Program-made: the position numbers and the translations under genes
The notes under the pieces: model-generated
What the model saw: only the letters and a program-made list of their open reading frames with translations
The model's database searches: none
Told to the model about the DNA's origin: nothing
Part shown: positions 62,373-64,000 of the stretch, piece after piece
Layout of the letters: each line of letters begins with the position of its first letter
Numbering within the stretch: the first letter of the stretch is position 1
Assembly: GCF_015207005.2 (NCBI RefSeq)
Contig: NZ_JADEXS020000002.1
Span: 372,001 to 436,000 of the forward strand
Origin: Desmonostoc muscorum LEGE 12446
GTDB lineage: Bacteria; Cyanobacteriota; Cyanobacteriia; Cyanobacteriales; Nostocaceae
DNA length: 64,000 bases
Reading direction: 5' to 3'

Positions 62373-62692
62373 GTCCAATTGTTCCTTCTGCCTTCTGCCC
62401 TCTGCCTTCTGCCTTCTGCCTTCTTCAATAATTTTAGTAAGTTAAAATATATCAGTAATTAAATATGTGTGCAAGGACAGTTAAGACATTTAAGACATTT
62501 AAGTACTAATTATCTAAAAGCTGGTTAGTAAGCCTTTATTATCAAGCTACTAACTTCAATATAAGCTGTTAATAACATGAGAGCGTTTTTTTTCGGGGGA
62601 GATGGCACTGACAATGCGGTAAGTTAACCAAATACCCAAATCTGAGTAACTTGTTATCTACCTAGCTTCATATTTTTATCTTGGGCATCAGC

Positions 62693-63875
62693 CAGGGCTA
62701 TTTCATTCTAAAAAGCTGCTTGAGTGTGTCTAGTCCAAAAGAACATAAACGTTGAGCTTGTGCCATATTTTTAAACATATTGTTTCGGTATAAATTGAGT
62801 GAAAAATTGCGAGTGAGCGCAAAAATCTGAGGTAAGGGTGTAGTGCGAATTCGGGATGCATCTTCACCTTGGGTAACGTCCCGAACGTAATGAACTTTAT
62901 TCTCAACACCCCAATATCCTCTGATTCGTTCAGCTATTTGTTGAGCCGTTTCAGTTAGAGATGAAATGTAATAACGAGTCTCAGTAGTTACTTCAATTAC
63001 ATTGTGTGTGAAAACCTGACGTTCTGATTTGACTTGAATCAAAGTGGTAAGTCCAGGCCAAGGACGAATACCATCAAGATTTTGACAAATACTGACATGT
63101 CGCTTTTCGATTCGACCATGACCTTTATTTATCTGCTCAAAAGAAAATTCCGGTGTAAAATTAGTTTTGATATCTTTGAATAAACTAGGTTGATTCCCTT
63201 TCAAGGCAGCAATATAATCATTGCCACTGTTGATAATCAACTCACAAGTTTTTTTTGTGTATTAATAGCATCAAAGGCAAAAACTACTCCCCTGAGAGCC
63301 AGTTTCTCAATCAACTCAGGTAATGCTTTTATTTCGTTGGTTTTGGCATCAACTTCAAACGGTTCTAAAATCAATCCTCGCTCTACAAGGTAAGCACTGA
63401 CCAACATAATTGCTGGGTGGGAATCAGAATGTGGATTATCATTTTCTACTTGATATGAGCCTTTGAGGACTTTACCATCCATACCAACAGTTTCTCCAGG
63501 CAGTGGTTTGATGTCAAAGAAATTCGCAAGGCATACGGAATACTCTTCGTAATTTATGTGTAATAAATTACGACGGACTGTACTGTAAGAAGGAAGCCTA
63601 TTCTTTGTCGGTTTCAAGAGGTCTATCAACTCCTCACGGTAGCTTGAAATCCAATCTCCAATTGCTAGAAATCCTTTATTGCCTGCGGCGATCGCCAATG
63701 TGAACAGCGCAAGACATAATGGTAGAGTATGTCGCTGTCCGGCGCGGCGACGGGGGTCTTCTAGACCTGCAAAAGCTTTGATAATTTCGATTTCAGACAC
63801 GGTAGTAGATACTTGAAGTAGAGCTGGCGATGAATTCTACCATATTGCGTCTACATTTAGAATGAAATAGCCCTG
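62693..63875 (-). mobile_element. ISAs1-family element
   Basis: CAGGGCTATTTCATTCTAAA at 62693 and its exact reverse complement ending at 63875 are 20-bp inverted ends. Length 1,183 bp. No target duplication is visible. Contains one transposase gene in two frames. Confidence 0.85.
62698..63800 (-). CDS. ISAs1 transposase in two frames
   Basis: First frame 63800-63237: FAGLEDPRRRAGQRHTLPLC, LALFTLAIAAGNKGFLAIGD, PGETVGMDGKVLKGSYQ, GVVFAFDAINTQKKLVS. Second frame to 62698: LIINSGNDYIAALKGNQPSL, RIRGYWGVENKVHYVRDVTQ, GEDASRIRTTPLPQIFALTR. The join is at C-AAAAAAAA-CTT (about 63248-63256); a -1 slip restores one protein (QKKTCELIINSG). It may be programmed slippage or an inactivating indel. Confidence 0.75.
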
Positions 63876-64000
63876 ATTGAAAGCCGTGGTGAACTAGTGA
63901 TTGACGCGAAACAAATCAAGGGAGTACCATTCTTTCTCACAAGTACAATTGCTCATGTAGTCGAAGATTTTTTAGGGAAAAGTATACAACCAAACCTATT
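63876..64000 (+). CDS. possible gene portion running off the right edge
   Basis: Open from the IS end to the window edge: IESRGELVIDAKQIKGVPFF, LTSTIAHVVEDFLGKSIQPN. Protein-like in composition. No start codon is seen within the window, so the gene was probably cut by the ISAs1. No family recognised. Confidence 0.4.
   Translation, partial: MESRGELVIDAKQIKGVPFFLTSTIAHVVEDFLGKSIQPNL

Overview
The window looks like an accessory, mobile-element-rich region (large plasmid or genomic island) of a filamentous, probably heterocyst-forming cyanobacterium. The evidence is the many GCGATCGC (HIP1) octamers, two PEP-CTERM proteins, a WGR protein, cyanobacterial IS types and several families typical of Nostocales plasmids (SAP-like N-terminus protein, ParB/KorB-like protein, pRiA4b Orf3-like protein, DUF4351/Rpn nuclease). 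I saw no rRNA, tRNA or CRISPR array. Whether the replicon is a plasmid or the chromosome cannot be decided from the sequence.

Layout. 1-4.4 kb: PEP-CTERM protein, a zinc-ribbon gene and a three-gene plus-strand cluster (unknown protein, TIM-barrel isomerase-like protein, HEAT-repeat protein). 4.5-9 kb: XRE regulator, small genes and two broken genes, ending in a tandemly duplicated IS1634 end. 9.5-12 kb: a tetR gene split by an IS5-type relic, overlapping an Acg/nitroreductase-like gene. 12-19 kb: a pile of mobile elements: a transposase relic, an IS4 element with a passenger gene, an ISAzo13 fragment, a glycogen phosphorylase fragment and an intact IS701-like element. 18.9-23.3 kb: a minus-strand, overlapping-gene operon ending in a C5 cytosine methyltransferase that contains a fully nested second reading frame, plus an XRE regulator. 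23.9-28.7 kb: a ParB-like gene carrying five in-gene palindromes, a large unknown gene and a DUF5674 gene hit by a second IS4 copy with a clear 10-bp target duplication. 31-42.6 kb: PAS histidine kinase, pRiA4b-like gene, VapBC-type toxin-antitoxin pair, YbaK, a DUF1998 helicase fragment cut by an IS630, a WGR cluster and a Rieske oxygenase. 42.9-55 kb: secreted DUF6748-like protein, four truncated copies of one plasmid-type protein family, a hybrid kinase, an ISKra4 element, a PEP-CTERM/DUF4082 protein and an EF-G paralogue. 55.3-62 kb: AT-rich glycan genes (LysM-lyase, two glycosyltransferases, a glycosyltransferase-alginate-lyase fusion, an O-fucosyltransferase-like protein). 62-64 kb: composite repeats and an ISAs1 element.

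Two themes run through the window. First, decay: at least five genes carry one in-frame stop (four TAG, one TAA) with coding sequence continuing in the same frame on the far side, and others are broken by short tandem duplications, frameshifts or IS insertions. Second, structured repeats: TTCGCGA-type hairpins shared by two unrelated IS families, a 97-bp block and an approximately 85-bp block combined in different orientations, and purine/pyrimidine hairpins. The most interesting candidates are the nested frame in the methyltransferase gene, the IS4 passenger gene with its hairpins, the iteron-like array inside the ParB-like gene, and the glycosyltransferase-lyase locus.
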